Origin: Streptomyces collinus Tu 365
GTDB taxonomy: Bacteria; Actinomycetota; Actinomycetes; Streptomycetales; Streptomycetaceae
Assembly (NCBI RefSeq): GCF_000444875.1
Contig: NC_021985.1
Span: 2,551,535-2,615,534 of the forward strand
DNA: 64,000 nucleotides
Reading direction: 5' to 3'
In this document: positions 19,385 to 29,484 of the stretch, piece after piece
How positions within the stretch are numbered: the stretch's first letter is position 1
Layout of the letters: each line of letters begins with the position of its first letter
Position numbers and translations under genes: made by a program
The notes under the pieces: generated by a model
Seen by the model: the letters and a program-made list of their open reading frames with translations, nothing else
Database searches by the model: none
What the model was told of the DNA's origin: nothing

Positions 19385-20617
19385 TCAGTCGGCCGTGGCG
19401 TCCTTCAGCGGGCGGGCCGGGTCGGGCAGGGCCGCGGGGTCCATGCGGCGGCCCGACTCGATCAGGCGGCGGCCCTGGGCCAGGTCGCGCGGCCTGCCGA
19501 CGGCCAGCAGCGCCACCAGACGGTCCTCGCGCAGCCAGCAGACGGTCCAGGCCGGGCTCGCCGGGTCGCCGCGCCACACCGTGCGGTCGGCCCCGGCGTG
19601 GTGGCCGGCGTACTGGACGAACCGGCCGAACTGCTCCGACCAGAAGTACGGCACCGGGTCGTAGGTCACCGGCAGCTCGCCCAGGACGTTCGCTGCGACC
19701 GTGCGCGGCCCCTGCAGGGCGTTGTCCCAGTGGTGGACGAGCAGCCGGGCGCCGTAGCGGGCCGAGGGGAAGGAGGCGCAGTCGCCGACCGCGTACACGT
19801 CCGCGGCCGAGGTGCGCAGGTGGGCGTCGGCCACCACCTCGCCGTCCGCGCCCAGCTCGATGCCGGAGCCGGCCAGCCAGCCGGTGGCCGGGCGGGCGCC
19901 GATGCCGACGACGACGGCGTCCGCGGCCAGCCGGGTGCCGTCGGCGAGCTCCACCAGGCCGGGCTCGACGCGCTCCACGCGCGCGCCGGTGCGCAGCTCG
20001 GCGCCGCTGTCGGCGTACCAGGCGGTCATGCGCGCGGCCACCTCGGCGGGCAGGGCGCCGGCCAGCGGCCGGTCGGCGGCCTCCACGACGGTGACCTCGC
20101 AGCCGGCCTCGCGGGCCGCCGTGGCGAACTCGGCGCCGATCCAGCCGGCGCCGACGACCACGATGCGGTGCTGGGCGGCGAGGACGGGCCGCAGCCGCTC
20201 GGCGTCGTCCAGGGTGCGCAGCAGGTGCACGCCGGGCACGCCCTCGGTGCCCGGCAGCCGGATCGGCTGGGCCCCGGTGGCGAGCACCAGGACGTCGTAC
20301 GGGACGGGACCCGCCTCGGTGTCCAGCTCGTGGTCGGCGGGCCGTACGCCCAGCGCCTCGCAGCCGAGCCGCAGTTCGATGCCGAGGGACTCGAAGTCGA
20401 CGTCGAAGGCGGAGCCCTCGGCCGTGCCGAGCAGCACGGCCTTGGACAGCGGCGGCCGGTCGTACGGCTGGTGGGGCTCGGCGCCGATCAGTGTGACCGT
20501 GCCCGTGTAACCCTGCTCCCGCAGGGCCACGGCGGTCTGCACCCCGGCCATGCCCGCGCCGACGACGACCACGCGCCCCGGCTGTGACGTGCTCTGTTGC
20601 GGTGTCTGCTCGCTCAC
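19385..20617 (-). CDS. FAD/NAD(P)-dependent oxidoreductase (ferredoxin reductase type)
   Basis: A 410-aa flavoprotein. The FAD fold is RVVVVGAGMAGVQTAVALRE near residue 16 and the NAD(P) fold is RIVVVGAGWIGAEFATAARE near residue 155, separated by VLVLATGAQPIRLPG. DVYAVGDCASFPSARYGARL is the second FAD contact, followed by LVHHWDNALQGPRTVAANVL typical of the BphA4/rubredoxin reductase group. The electron acceptor is not evident; no ferredoxin gene is adjacent. GTG 20617 follows TATGGT with a 6-nt gap, so the transcript is probably leaderless. A 17-bp inverted repeat (20634-20650) sits between the -10 and -35 positions, suggesting a repressor. Confidence 0.92.
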   Translation of the reverse strand: MSEQTPQQSTSQPGRVVVVGAGMAGVQTAVALREQGYTGTVTLIGAEPHQPYDRPPLSKAVLLGTAEGSAFDVDFESLGIELRLGCEALGVRPADHELDTEAGPVPYDVLVLATGAQPIRLPGTEGVPGVHLLRTLDDAERLRPVLAAQHRIVVVGAGWIGAEFATAAREAGCEVTVVEAADRPLAGALPAEVAARMTAWYADSGAELRTGARVERVEPGLVELADGTRLAADAVVVGIGARPATGWLAGSGIELGADGEVVADAHLRTSAADVYAVGDCASFPSARYGARLLVHHWDNALQGPRTVAANVLGELPVTYDPVPYFWSEQFGRFVQYAGHHAGADRTVWRGDPASPAWTVCWLREDRLVALLAVGRPRDLAQGRRLIESGRRMDPAALPDPARPLKDATAD

Positions 20618-20633
20618 CCGATCACCATAGACA

Positions 20634-20650
20634 ACTGACGAAACGTCAGT
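20634..20650. promoter_or_regulatory. Candidate operator before the FAD reductase
   Basis: ACTGACG-AAA-CGTCAGT is an inverted repeat with 7-bp perfect arms. On the minus strand it lies between the TATGGT -10 (20624-20629) and a weak -35 (about TGACTG, 20647-20652). No dedicated regulator gene is adjacent. Confidence 0.55.
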
Positions 20651-21000
20651 CAGGGGGCGTGCTCGGTGACCTGTTCCACCATGCTCGTCCCGGCCCCCGG
20701 CTGCGACTCCCATTCCCAGGTCTCCTCCAGCCGCACCCGCCCGTCCGGCAGCTCCACGACCGCCGACACACAGTGCCCCGAGGAGGTGGTGCCGTCCCGC
20801 TTGAGCTGCACGTACCGGAAGTCCAGCCGGTCGCCCGCGCGGGTGCCGACCAGATGGCCGCGCACGACGTCGCCGCCGGTGTACTCGGCCCAGATCGCGC
20901 CGTCCCGCTCGTGGTACGCGAACCGGGTGCGCGTACCCACCTGGCCCGGGGCCTGGTCCGCCACCGGCGCCAGGACGAGTCCGTCGAGCGAGCGGGCCAT
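20650..21000 (-). CDS. Conserved hypothetical protein, 116 aa
   Basis: I recognise this as a short conserved actinobacterial protein without known function. Its sequence alternates hydrophobic and polar residues over most of its length (RFAYHERDGAIWAEYTGGDV, RLDFRYVQLKRDGTTSSGHC), which suggests an all-beta barrel or sandwich. Relatives are sometimes labelled N-acetylglutamate synthase, which nothing in the sequence supports: there is no GNAT fold. ATG 21000 is the first start. It ends only 33 bp before the FAD reductase start on the same strand, but a promoter hexamer and the palindrome lie in that gap, so it is probably a separate transcription unit. It is divergent from the TPP riboswitch. 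Confidence 0.75.
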   Translation of the reverse strand: MARSLDGLVLAPVADQAPGQVGTRTRFAYHERDGAIWAEYTGGDVVRGHLVGTRAGDRLDFRYVQLKRDGTTSSGHCVSAVVELPDGRVRLEETWEWESQPGAGTSMVEQVTEHAP

Positions 21001-21057
21001 GCGCGGGGCTCCCTTACGAGTGACGTGCCGTGCGGGCTAGGGTGGCCACCGTACAAG

Positions 21058-21148
21058 CACTCGCGGGAGCCCGGACGCACCGGGCTGAGAGGGAGGCTGG
21101 CGGCCTCCGACCGTACGAACCTGATCCGGGTCATGCCGGCGAAGGGAG
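21058..21148 (+). ncRNA. TPP riboswitch (THI element)
   Basis: The THI-box is clear: GCACCGGGCTGAGAGGGAGG (21077-21096) with the conserved CTGAGA at 21085-21090, then GACCGTACGAACCTGATCCG followed by GGTCATGCCGGCGAAGGGA. A TAGGGT hexamer at 21038-21043 would start transcription near 21050, just before the aptamer. The element ends 14 nt before the thiO ATG, and AAGGGAGGGG inside its 3' strand is the thiO ribosome-binding site, so translational control by sequestration is likely. Confidence 0.97.
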
Positions 21149-21161
21149 GGGCTGGACGCCC

Positions 21162-22322
21162 ATGTCGTCACGTACGTCCGACGTCCTCGTCATCGGGGGC
21201 GGGATCATCGGCCTGGTCACCGCATGGCGTGCCGCGCAGCGCGGGCTCGCCACGGCCGTGGTGGACCCCGAGCCCGGCGGCGGGGCCGCGCGGGTCGCGG
21301 CGGGGATGCTGGCCGCGGTCACCGAACTGCACTACGGCGAGGAGACGCTGCTCGCGCTGAACCTGGAGTCCGCCCGGCGCTACCCGGACTTCGCGGCCGA
21401 GCTGACCGAGCTGACCGGCCACGACCTCGGCTACCGCCGCTGCGGCACGCTCGCCGTCGCGCTGGACGCCGACGACCGCGCCCACCTGCGCGAACTGCAC
21501 GCGCTCCAGCAGCGTTCGGGCCTGGAGTCGGAGTGGCTGTCGGGCCGGGACTGCCGGCGCCTCGAGCCGATGCTGGCACCCGGTGTGCGCGGCGGGCTGC
21601 GGGTCGACGGCGACCACCAGATCGACCCGCGGCGGCTGGCGTCGGCCCTGGTGGCCGCCTGCGAGCGGGCCGGGGTGGTGTTCCACCGGGCGTGGGCCGA
21701 CCGGCTCGACGTCGTACGGGGCCGGGCCGCCGGGATCACCACGGCGGACGGCACCGCGCTGCCCGCGGGCCGGGTCGTGCTCGCGGGCGGCAGCCTGAGC
21801 GGGCGGCTGGCGGGCGTGCCGGACGAGGTGCTGCCCCCGGTGCGGCCGGTGAAGGGGCAGGTGCTGCGGCTGACCGTGCCCCGCCGGTACGCGCCCTTCC
21901 TGAACCGGACCGTGCGGGCGGTGGTGCGCGGCAGCCAGGTCTACCTGGTGCCCCGCGAGAACGGTGAGCTGGTGGTCGGCGCGACCAGCGAGGAGCTGGG
22001 CTGGGACACGACGGTGACCGCGGGGGGCGTGTACGAGCTGCTGCGCGACGCGCACGAGCTGGTGCCGGGGATCACCGAGCTGCCCCTCACCGAGACCCGG
22101 GCGGGTCTGCGCCCCGGCTCGCCGGACAACGCGCCGCTGCTCGGCCCGTCGGGGCTGGACGGGCTGCTGCTGGCCACCGGGCACTACCGCAACGGGGTGC
22201 TGCTCACCCCGGTCACCGGGGACGTGATGGCGCAGGTCCTGGCGGGCGGGGAGCTGCCGCCCGAGGCCCGGCCGTTCACCCCCCGGCGCTTCGGCGCCGC
22301 CCTCGTGGAGCAGCCCGCATGA
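21162..22322 (+). CDS. thiO: Glycine oxidase ThiO
   Basis: FAD enzyme oxidising glycine to the imine (dehydroglycine) used in thiazole formation. At 386 aa it has the Rossmann start SDVLVIGGGIIGLVTAWRAA, then GGGAARVAAGMLAAVTELHY, the DAO-superfamily region GTLAVALDADD, DGDHQIDPRRLASALVAACE, and the C-terminal ATGHYRNGVLLTPVTGDVMA characteristic of ThiO. ATG 21162 is the first start after the TPP riboswitch; an upstream open frame from 21030 reads through the aptamer and is not coding. It heads the thiO-thiS-thiG operon and overlaps thiS as ATGA. Confidence 0.96.
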   Translation: MSSRTSDVLVIGGGIIGLVTAWRAAQRGLATAVVDPEPGGGAARVAAGMLAAVTELHYGEETLLALNLESARRYPDFAAELTELTGHDLGYRRCGTLAVALDADDRAHLRELHALQQRSGLESEWLSGRDCRRLEPMLAPGVRGGLRVDGDHQIDPRRLASALVAACERAGVVFHRAWADRLDVVRGRAAGITTADGTALPAGRVVLAGGSLSGRLAGVPDEVLPPVRPVKGQVLRLTVPRRYAPFLNRTVRAVVRGSQVYLVPRENGELVVGATSEELGWDTTVTAGGVYELLRDAHELVPGITELPLTETRAGLRPGSPDNAPLLGPSGLDGLLLATGHYRNGVLLTPVTGDVMAQVLAGGELPPEARPFTPRRFGAALVEQPA

Positions 22323-22519
22323 ACATCTCCGTCAACGGGCGGCCGGCGCGGGTCGACCCGGGCACCGCGCTGGACGCCCTCGTCCGGACCCTCACCGCGG
22401 CGCCCTCCGGGGTGGCCGCCGCCGTCAACGAGACCGTCGTCCCGCGCACGCGGTGGGCGGCCACGACCCTCGCCGAGGGGGACCGCGTCGAGGTCCTCAC
22501 CGCAGTCCAGGGAGGCTGA
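22319..22519 (+). CDS. thiS: Sulfur carrier protein ThiS
   Basis: Ubiquitin-like carrier (66 aa) whose C-terminal Gly is thiocarboxylated to deliver sulfur to ThiG. It begins MNISVNGRPARV and ends VLTAVQGG, with the essential Gly-Gly terminus intact. The middle GVAAAVNETVVPRTRWAATT is the typical ThiS core. ATG 22319 overlaps the thiO stop by 4 nt, and thiG follows 3 nt after its stop, so the three are coupled. No thiF is in the window, so adenylation must be done by an enzyme encoded elsewhere. Confidence 0.96.
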   Translation: MNISVNGRPARVDPGTALDALVRTLTAAPSGVAAAVNETVVPRTRWAATTLAEGDRVEVLTAVQGG

Positions 22520-23320
<801 letters not shown>

Positions 23321-23455
23321 CGGCGGGTGGCGGACCCGGCGTGGCCGGCGCCTTCTGTCACGGCCGGCGGCGGGCGCGTCACAGCTGTGCTGCATTACGT
23401 CACCGGAACGGCCGAGCGGGTGGGAGTGCCGGTTCGCCCTCGTAGACTCCCTTGC

Positions 23456-25381
23456 GTGGATACGACCCTTCAGGACCCCCTCGTCGGGCAGGTGCTCGAC
23501 GGCCGGTACCGCGTCGACGCGCGGATCGCGGTCGGTGGGATGGCCACGGTCTACCGGGCCGTGGACACCCGCCTCGACCGGATCCTCGCGCTCAAGGTGA
23601 TGCACCCGACGCTGGCGGCCGACGGGTCGTTCGTGGAGCGGTTCATCCGGGAGGCCAAGTCGGTCGCCCGGCTCGCCCACCCCAACGTGGTGCAGGTCTT
23701 CGACCAGGGCACCGACGGGTCGTACGTGTACCTGGCGATGGAGTACATCGCCGGGTGCACCCTGCGGGACGTGCTGCGTGAGCGGGGCGCGCTGCAGCCG
23801 CGGGCCGCGCTGGACGTCCTGGAGCCGGTGCTGGCCGCGCTCGGCGCCGCGCACCGGGCCGGTTTCGTGCACCGGGACATGAAGCCCGAGAACGTGCTGA
23901 TAGGCGACGACGGGCGGGTCAAGGTCGCCGACTTCGGGCTGGTGCGGTCCGTGGACACGGTGACCAGCACCACGGGTGCCGTGCTCGGCACCGTCTCCTA
24001 CCTCGCGCCGGAGCAGATCGAGCAGGGCACCGCCGACCCGCGGGTCGACGTCTACGCGTGCGGTGTCGTCCTGTACGAGATGCTGACCGGCGGCAAGCCG
24101 CACTCCGGGGACTCCCCCGCCCAGATCCTGTACAAGCACATCCACGAGGACGTGCCGGCGCCGTCGGCGCTCGTGCCGGGACTCGCCCGCGAGCTGGACG
24201 AGCTGGTGGCCGCGGCGACCGCGCGCACCCCGGACGGCCGGCCGCAGGACGCGGCGGCGCTGCTCGGCCAGGTGCTGCGGGCGCGTGCCGCGCTCGGCGC
24301 CGAGCAGCTCGACGCCGTGCCGCCGCAGGCGCTGGCCGCGGAGCACGACAACGCGCAGGACCGTACGAGCGTGATCCCGCGTTCGCTGACCGTGCCCCGG
24401 CCGCTGCCCGTCAACGAGGACGACCGGGCCGTGGCGTCGGTGATGCACACCAGCCGGCTGGAGAGCCCGCCGGTGCCGCCCGGGCGGCGCACCGGCCGGG
24501 CCCGGCGCGGCCCGGTCGCCCTGATCGCGGCGGTCCTGCTGGTCCTCGGCGTGGGCGCCGGGGTCTGGTACATCAACTCCGGGCAGTTCACCAAGGTCCC
24601 GCCGCTGCTGGCCAAGACCGAGAAGCAGGCCGAGGCCCGGCTGCGTGCCTCGGGCCTCGACGTCAAGCAGGTCGAGAACGAGTACAGCGACACGGTGAAG
24701 AGCGGCACGGTCATCCGCACCGACCCGAAGCCCGGGGCCCGGATCCGCAGCAACGACTCGGTGACACTGGTGATCTCCCGGGGCCCGGAGGTCGTGAAGG
24801 TGCCGGACCTGCGGGGCGTCCCGCTGGCCAAGGCGCGGGCGCGGCTGAAGGCGGCCGGTCTCGAGCCGGGGCTGGTCAACCGGGCGTTCAGCGACAGCGT
24901 CGCCCGGGGTTCGGTGGTGGGCACCGACCCGGGGACGGGCACCGAGCGGCACGCGGGCTCGGCGATCGCGCTCCTGGTCAGCAAGGGCAACCCGATCGAC
25001 GTCCCGGACGTCACCGGCGAGGATCTCGACAGCGCCCGGCAGGACCTGGAGGGTGCCGGTCTGAAGGTGAGCGTCTCCGCACGCCAGGTGCACTCGGACT
25101 TCGACAAGGGCCAGGTGGCGCAGCAGAGCCCCGCGAACGGCCGGGCGGCCGAGGGCGACACGGTGACGCTGACGCTGTCCCTGGGCCCGGAGATGGTCGA
25201 GGTGCCGGACGTGGTGGGCTCCTCCGTCGACGACGCGACCAAGCGGCTGGAGGACGCCGGCTTCAAGGTCGAGAAGGACCGGGGGCTGCTCGGTCTCTTC
25301 GGGGACACCGTGAGCAAGCAGTCGGTGGACGCCGGGCAGAAGGCGCCCAAGGGGTCGACGATCACCATCACCATCCGGTGA
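23456..25381 (+). CDS. PASTA-domain Ser/Thr protein kinase (PknL/PknB type)
   Basis: Transmembrane sensor kinase of 641 aa. The cytoplasmic kinase domain (about residues 12-275) shows the Gly loop RIAVGGMATVYRAVDTRLDR, the catalytic Lys in ILALKVMHP, HRDMKPENVL, the DFG motif in VADFGLVRS and YLAPEQ. After a linker comes one membrane helix (about 352-374), then four PASTA repeats to the C-terminus, each ending in a V-x-L-hydrophobic-S-x-G type strand. PASTA domains bind peptidoglycan fragments or lipid II. GTG 23456 follows TAGACT with exactly 7 nt, so the mRNA is leaderless; upstream in-frame codons lack family similarity. By analogy with PknL and Rv2175c, the DNA-binding protein at 18899 is a candidate substrate. 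Confidence 0.95.
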   Translation: MDTTLQDPLVGQVLDGRYRVDARIAVGGMATVYRAVDTRLDRILALKVMHPTLAADGSFVERFIREAKSVARLAHPNVVQVFDQGTDGSYVYLAMEYIAGCTLRDVLRERGALQPRAALDVLEPVLAALGAAHRAGFVHRDMKPENVLIGDDGRVKVADFGLVRSVDTVTSTTGAVLGTVSYLAPEQIEQGTADPRVDVYACGVVLYEMLTGGKPHSGDSPAQILYKHIHEDVPAPSALVPGLARELDELVAAATARTPDGRPQDAAALLGQVLRARAALGAEQLDAVPPQALAAEHDNAQDRTSVIPRSLTVPRPLPVNEDDRAVASVMHTSRLESPPVPPGRRTGRARRGPVALIAAVLLVLGVGAGVWYINSGQFTKVPPLLAKTEKQAEARLRASGLDVKQVENEYSDTVKSGTVIRTDPKPGARIRSNDSVTLVISRGPEVVKVPDLRGVPLAKARARLKAAGLEPGLVNRAFSDSVARGSVVGTDPGTGTERHAGSAIALLVSKGNPIDVPDVTGEDLDSARQDLEGAGLKVSVSARQVHSDFDKGQVAQQSPANGRAAEGDTVTLTLSLGPEMVEVPDVVGSSVDDATKRLEDAGFKVEKDRGLLGLFGDTVSKQSVDAGQKAPKGSTITITIR

Positions 25382-25440
25382 CCGGAGGCCGCTCTCGGAC
25401 CGGTTCCGGGCGGCCCCGCCAGGCATGACACCCTGAACGG

Positions 25441-26340
25441 GTGACAAGTCAGCGGTCCCGTTCCGTCTCCCCCGCCCCCGGCCCCGCCCGCAACCCGGTC
25501 GGCGGCCATGTCCCCGTGGCCGGCGGTCTGCACACGGTGGGGCTGTCCTACGCCCGCGAGCTGAGGGCGGAGACCGTGCAGGTCTTCGTCGCCAACCCGC
25601 GCGGGTGGGCCACGCCGGCCGGGAACCCGCGGCAGGACGAGGCGTTCCGCCAGGCGTGCGCCGACGAGTCGGTCCCCGCGTACGTGCACGCCCCCTACCT
25701 GATCAACTTCGGCTCGCACACCGAGGCCACCGTGGAGCGGTCGGTGGAGTCGCTCCGGCACTCCCTGCGCCGGGGGCGGGAGATCGGCGCGCTGGGCGTC
25801 GTCGTGCACACCGGCAGCGCGACCGGCGGGCGGGCGCGGGAGGTGGCGCTGAAGCAGGTGCGCGAGCACCTGCTGCCGCTGCTGGACGAGCTGACCCATG
25901 ACGACGACCCGTTCCTGCTGCTGGAGTCGACCGCCGGGCAGGGCTCCTCGCTGTGCTCGCGCACCTGGGACTTCGGCCCGTACTTCGAGGCGCTGGACGC
26001 CCACCCCAGGCTGGGTGTCTGCCTGGACACCTGCCACATCTTCGCCGCCGGGCACGACCTGACCGGGCCGGACGGCATGCGCCAGACCCTCGACCTGCTG
26101 GTGGAGACGGTCGGCGAGGGCCGGCTGAAGCTGATCCACGCCAACGACTCCAAGGACGTGGTGGGCGCGCACAAGGACCGCCACGAGAACATCGGCGCCG
26201 GTCACATCGGCGAGGACCCGTTCCGGGCCCTGCTGAACCACCCCGCGACGGCGGGCGTGCCGCTGGTGATCGAGACGCCGGGCGGCAAGGAGGGCCACGC
26301 CGCGGACGTGGAGCGGCTGAAGCGGCTGCGGGACGGCTGA
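25441..26340 (+). CDS. nfo: Deoxyribonuclease IV (AP endonuclease, Nfo type)
   Basis: Zinc-dependent AP endonuclease of base-excision repair, 299 aa. Metal-binding and fold motifs of the endonuclease IV TIM barrel are present in order: VQVFVANPRGWATP, YVHAPYLINFGS, GVVVHTGSATGG, LLLESTAGQGSSL, GVCLDTCHIFAAGHDL, LIHANDSKDVVGAHKDRHEN, IGAGHIG and the terminal VIETPGG. The GTG start at 25441 adds a 25-residue Pro/Ser-rich N-terminus before HVPVAGGL, which is longer than in E. coli Nfo, so an internal start is possible. It runs tail to tail with the molybdopterin oxidoreductase gene, whose stop is one base away. Confidence 0.95.
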   Translation: MTSQRSRSVSPAPGPARNPVGGHVPVAGGLHTVGLSYARELRAETVQVFVANPRGWATPAGNPRQDEAFRQACADESVPAYVHAPYLINFGSHTEATVERSVESLRHSLRRGREIGALGVVVHTGSATGGRAREVALKQVREHLLPLLDELTHDDDPFLLLESTAGQGSSLCSRTWDFGPYFEALDAHPRLGVCLDTCHIFAAGHDLTGPDGMRQTLDLLVETVGEGRLKLIHANDSKDVVGAHKDRHENIGAGHIGEDPFRALLNHPATAGVPLVIETPGGKEGHAADVERLKRLRDG

Positions 26341-26341
26341 G

Positions 26342-26974
26342 TCAGAGCTCGGGGCCGTCCCCGGGCCCCTCCTGGTAGGAGTAGCGCTGTTCCTTCCAGG
26401 GGTCGCCGATGTTGTGGTAGCCGCGCTCCTCCCAGAAGCCGCGCCGGTCGGCGGTCATGTACTCCACGCCCCGCACCCACTTGGGGCCCTTCCAGGCGTA
26501 CAGGTGCGGGACGACCAGGCGGACCGGGAAGCCGTGCTCGGCGGTGAGGAGTTCGCCGTCCTTGTGGGTGGCGAAGATCGCGCGGTCGGAGGCGAAGTCC
26601 GACAGCCGCAGGTTGGAGCTGAACCCGTACTCCGCCCACACCATCACATGGGTGACGTCGGGCGCCGGGGGCGCCAGGTCCAGGATGGTGCGGGCCGGGA
26701 CGCCGCCCCACTCGGCGCCGGTCATGCTGAACTTCGTCACGCAGTGCAGATCGGCCACCACGGTGGTGTACGGCAGGGCCGTGAACTCGTCGTGGTTCCA
26801 GGTGTGCTTGTCGCCGTCGGCGGTGACGCCGAAGACCCGGAACTCCCAGCGCTCGGGCCGGAACTTCGGCACGGGCCCGTAGTGGGTGACCGGCCAGCCG
26901 CGCTGGAGTCGCTGCCCCGGCGGAAGCTCGGACCCTGCCGCCGTCCCAGATTCGCGCTCCACCGGATGACCCAT
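26342..26974 (-). CDS. Sulfite oxidase-type molybdopterin oxidoreductase
   Basis: A 210-aa protein with the core Mo-cofactor domain of the sulfite oxidase/YedY superfamily. The cofactor Cys is in VVADLHCVTKFSMTGAEW, followed by LDLAPPAPDVTHVMVWAEYG, GFPVRLVVPHLYAWKGPKWV, where the HxYxWKGPKWV stretch is diagnostic, and GFWEERGYHNIGDPWKEQRY. There is no heme domain, no Tat or Sec signal and no dimerisation domain, so it is a compact cytoplasmic form like many actinobacterial ones. ATG 26974 is preferred over an open upstream stretch; GGAG lies just before it. The physiological substrate is unknown; sulfite is not assured. Confidence 0.92.
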   Translation of the reverse strand: MGHPVERESGTAAGSELPPGQRLQRGWPVTHYGPVPKFRPERWEFRVFGVTADGDKHTWNHDEFTALPYTTVVADLHCVTKFSMTGAEWGGVPARTILDLAPPAPDVTHVMVWAEYGFSSNLRLSDFASDRAIFATHKDGELLTAEHGFPVRLVVPHLYAWKGPKWVRGVEYMTADRRGFWEERGYHNIGDPWKEQRYSYQEGPGDGPEL

Positions 26975-27049
26975 GTCTCCATCCTGACAGACCTGGGGCA
27001 GCGTCCTTGACCACCCCTTGCCGAATCGGACAATCACCATCAGGTCGTC

Positions 27050-27075
27050 ACTTACTTACTAAGTACGCACTTACT
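27050..27075. repeat. ACTTACT repeats upstream of bfr
   Basis: ACTTACT occurs at 27050-27056, 27054-27060 and 27069-27075, and ACTTACTAAGT (27054-27064) is a perfect palindrome around one base. These A/T-rich repeats stand out from surrounding GC-rich DNA and lie 75-100 bp upstream of bfr, in the spacer shared with the divergent oxidoreductase gene. They may be a regulatory site; they do not match an iron box. Confidence 0.5.
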
Positions 27076-27150
27076 GGACGATCTTCGTCACCGGTGCAAT
27101 CATGCCGCCGCACACCTCACCCGTCCCCCCGCCTGGAAGGAGCCTCTGCG

Positions 27151-27630
27151 ATGCAGGGCGACCCCGAGGTCATCGAGTTCCTCAACGAGCAGCTCACCGG
27201 CGAGCTGACCGCGATCAACCAGTACTTCCTGCACGCGAAGATGCAGGAGAACTTCGGCTGGACGAAGCTCGCCAAGTACACGCGGCACGAGTCGTTCGAC
27301 GAGATGAAGCACGCGGAGGTGCTGACCGACCGGATCCTGTTCCTGGAGGGGCTGCCCAACTACCAGCGGCTGTTCCACGTGCGGGTGGGGCAGACGGTCC
27401 GGGAGATGTTCGAGGCCGACCGGCAGATCGAGGTGGAGGCGATCGACCGGCTCAAGCGGGGCGTCAAGGTGATGCGCGAGAAGGGCGACATCACGTCGGC
27501 GAACATCTTCGAGGACATCCTCGCCGACGAGGAGCACCACATCGACTACCTGGACACCCAGCTGGAACTGGTGGACAAGCTCGGTGAGGCGCTGTACCTC
27601 GCGCAGCTGATCGAACAGCCCGAGAGCTAG
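27151..27630 (+). CDS. bfr: Bacterioferritin
   Basis: Iron-storage protein that forms a 24-subunit shell and oxidises Fe(II). At 159 aa it is of standard length. The ferroxidase ligands are in place: Glu18 in NEQLTGELTAIN, Glu51 and His54 in FDEMKHAEVL, Glu94 in EVEAIDRL, and Glu127 and His130 in DEEHHIDYL. Met52 of the same DEMKH stretch is the heme ligand. ATG 27151 follows GGAAGGA at 27136. The gene is convergent with bfd, and the two stop codons share the palindrome CTAG (27627-27630). No iron box is seen directly upstream, in contrast to bfd. Confidence 0.97.
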   Translation: MQGDPEVIEFLNEQLTGELTAINQYFLHAKMQENFGWTKLAKYTRHESFDEMKHAEVLTDRILFLEGLPNYQRLFHVRVGQTVREMFEADRQIEVEAIDRLKRGVKVMREKGDITSANIFEDILADEEHHIDYLDTQLELVDKLGEALYLAQLIEQPES

Positions 27631-27899
27631 GCGGCTTCCGCCCCGGCGGCATCCGCCCCGGCGCCGTCCGGGCTCCCCGGGAGGCTCGCCAGCACCGGCC
27701 TGCCCTGGTCCGCGAGCTCGCGGCGGGGGCAGGCGCCCCGGCCGAGGATCGCCTGGATCCGGCGGACGCAGGAGCCGCAGTCCGTACCCGCCTTGCAGGC
27801 GGAGGCTATCTGGCGGGGGGTGCAGGCACCGTCCTCCGCGTGCTGCTTGACCTGCGCCTCGGTGATGCCGAAGCAACTGCAGACGAACACGCGGTTCAC
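27627..27899 (-). CDS. bfd: Bacterioferritin-associated (2Fe-2S) ferredoxin
   Basis: A 90-aa (2Fe-2S) protein expected to reduce the iron core of bacterioferritin and release Fe(II) under starvation. The Bfd fold is recognisable: VFVCSCFGITEAQVKQH with Cys-x-Cys, then CKAGTDCGSCVRRIQAIL with the second cysteine pair. The C-terminal 35 residues are an Ala/Gly/Pro-rich extension beyond the family core. The start is GTG 27899. An iron-box-like sequence lies 42 bp upstream, consistent with derepression in low iron, opposite to storage. It is encoded on the other strand from bfr, with overlapping stop codons. Confidence 0.93.
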   Translation of the reverse strand: MNRVFVCSCFGITEAQVKQHAEDGACTPRQIASACKAGTDCGSCVRRIQAILGRGACPRRELADQGRPVLASLPGSPDGAGADAAGAEAA

Positions 27900-27940
27900 C
27901 TCCCGACGGGATCGGTCTCGTACGCCATCCCGTTGTCCGG

Positions 27941-27959
27941 TGAGGCAAACCTAACCTTA
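27941..27959 (-). promoter_or_regulatory. Iron box (DmdR/IdeR-type) upstream of bfd
   Basis: TGAGGCAAACCTAACCTTA matches the iron-box palindrome TTAGGTTAGCCTAACCTAA at 14 of 19 positions, with one half (CCTAACCT) perfect. It is 42 bp upstream of the bfd start. The assignment to a DtxR-family repressor is inferred from the consensus. Confidence 0.75.
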
Positions 27960-27988
27960 CCTACCCGGCGAGAGCCGCGACAGTGGGC

Positions 27989-28018
27989 GGGGCGCGGATC
28001 CTGTGTGATCCGCGCCCC
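27989..28018 (-). terminator. Terminator of aroH
   Basis: A perfect 12-bp stem, GGGGCGCGGATC (27989-28000) with GATCCGCGCCCC (28007-28018), encloses a 6-nt loop and begins 8 bp after the aroH stop. Confidence 0.85.
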
Positions 28019-28026
28019 ACACCGCA

Positions 28027-29448
<1,422 letters not shown>

Positions 29449-29471
29449 TCATGGACGCCACGGCCGTGCGG

Positions 29472-29484
29472 TAGGGTTTTTCGC
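29472..29484 (+). promoter_or_regulatory. -10 element of the trp leader transcript
   Basis: TAGGGT (29472-29477) ends 7 nt before the leader peptide ATG at 29485, so transcription probably starts at or next to the A of that ATG. No good -35 hexamer stands at 17-18 bp; TTGCCT at 29444 is 22 bp away. Confidence 0.6.

Noticed and set aside
20650..21000. N-acetylglutamate synthase label for the 116-aa protein
   Set aside because: Database-style label seen on relatives, but there is no acetyl-CoA-binding GNAT motif; the sequence looks all-beta.
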